A DNA stretch of 32,495 bases from UBA4644 sp964646225 (GTDB lineage: Bacteria; Bacillota; Clostridia; Oscillospirales; Butyricicoccaceae). A model generated the notes under the pieces. It worked only from the letters and a program-made list of their open reading frames with translations, was not told the origin of the DNA and searched no databases. Positions 32,446 to 32,495 of the stretch are shown here, piece after piece. The stretch is from positions 1 to 32,495 of the forward strand of contig CAZYAD010000016.1 of the NCBI GenBank assembly GCA_964646225.1, read 5' to 3'. The position numbers and the translations under genes were made by a program. Position 1 is the stretch's first letter, and each line of letters opens with the position of its first letter.

Positions 32446-32495
32446 TGTAGGTTTGTCAAACATATTGGACAGTGAATTCGTTAGGAGAAAGCCAG
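32446..32495 (+). repeat. 50-bp terminal inverted repeat, copy B (probable IS end)
   Basis: An exact reverse complement of positions 5-54. It starts TGTAGGTTTGTCAAAC, continues with ATATTGGACAGTGAATTCG and ends in AGGAGAAAGCCAG, an RBS-like string pointing out of the window. Confidence 0.7.

Overview
This window looks like a contig from a GC-rich gut-type Clostridia bacterium, most likely Oscillospirales (Ruminococcaceae/Oscillospiraceae). That placement is an inference from gene content and order: a dgt-dnaG-rpoD block, an AddAB recombination nuclease with a Cys-cluster AddB, homodimeric class II glycyl-tRNA synthetase, a T-box leader, YitT/DUF523/DUF1508 genes, strong AGGAGG ribosome binding sites, and sigma-A promoters with 17-bp spacers. 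No rRNA, tRNA, CRISPR array or phage module was found.

Layout. 1-1915: a GNAT acetyltransferase and yebC, both on the minus strand. 2089-3411: a lower-GC accessory patch with a 29-aa plus-strand ORF and four overlapping minus-strand genes for small membrane or exported proteins of unknown function. 3641-7760: a six-gene minus-strand operon (class II aldolase, lspA, rluA-type pseudouridine synthase, HAD hydrolase, YitT membrane protein, ArsC/Spx-like protein), mostly joined by 4-bp or small overlaps. 7923-12044: the sigma-70/primase block with dgt. 12173-14510: yigZ, hflX and rpmE. 14735-20238 (plus strand): a membrane-anchored parvulin-type foldase, glyS, an 81-aa membrane protein and an LtaS-like phosphoglycerol transferase. 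20251-21024 (minus): a flavodoxin/ferredoxin EFR1-type protein. 21025-21771: a dense regulatory zone with two divergent promoters carrying related palindromes, a DtxR-like site, a short terminated transcript with no convincing gene, and then a T-box leader for brnQ. 23215-24662 (minus): adenosine deaminase and a two-repeat DUF1508 protein. 24829-25254 (plus): DUF523. 25341-32239 (minus): addB-addA.

Most genes are housekeeping: translation (glyS, rpmE, hflX, yebC, rluA), replication and repair (dnaG, dgt, addAB), transcription (rpoD), and envelope biogenesis (lspA, LtaS-like, foldase). The parts that stand out are non-coding or accessory. The window begins and ends with the same 50-bp sequence in inverted orientation, with features of an IS3/IS150-type insertion-sequence end. 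Several intergenic gaps hold hairpins near a shared motif (GCCGGAAGCTTG). The 21-kb regulatory zone and the small-membrane-protein operon are the best candidates for something undescribed. I did not find a clearly recognisable new defence or biosynthetic system.
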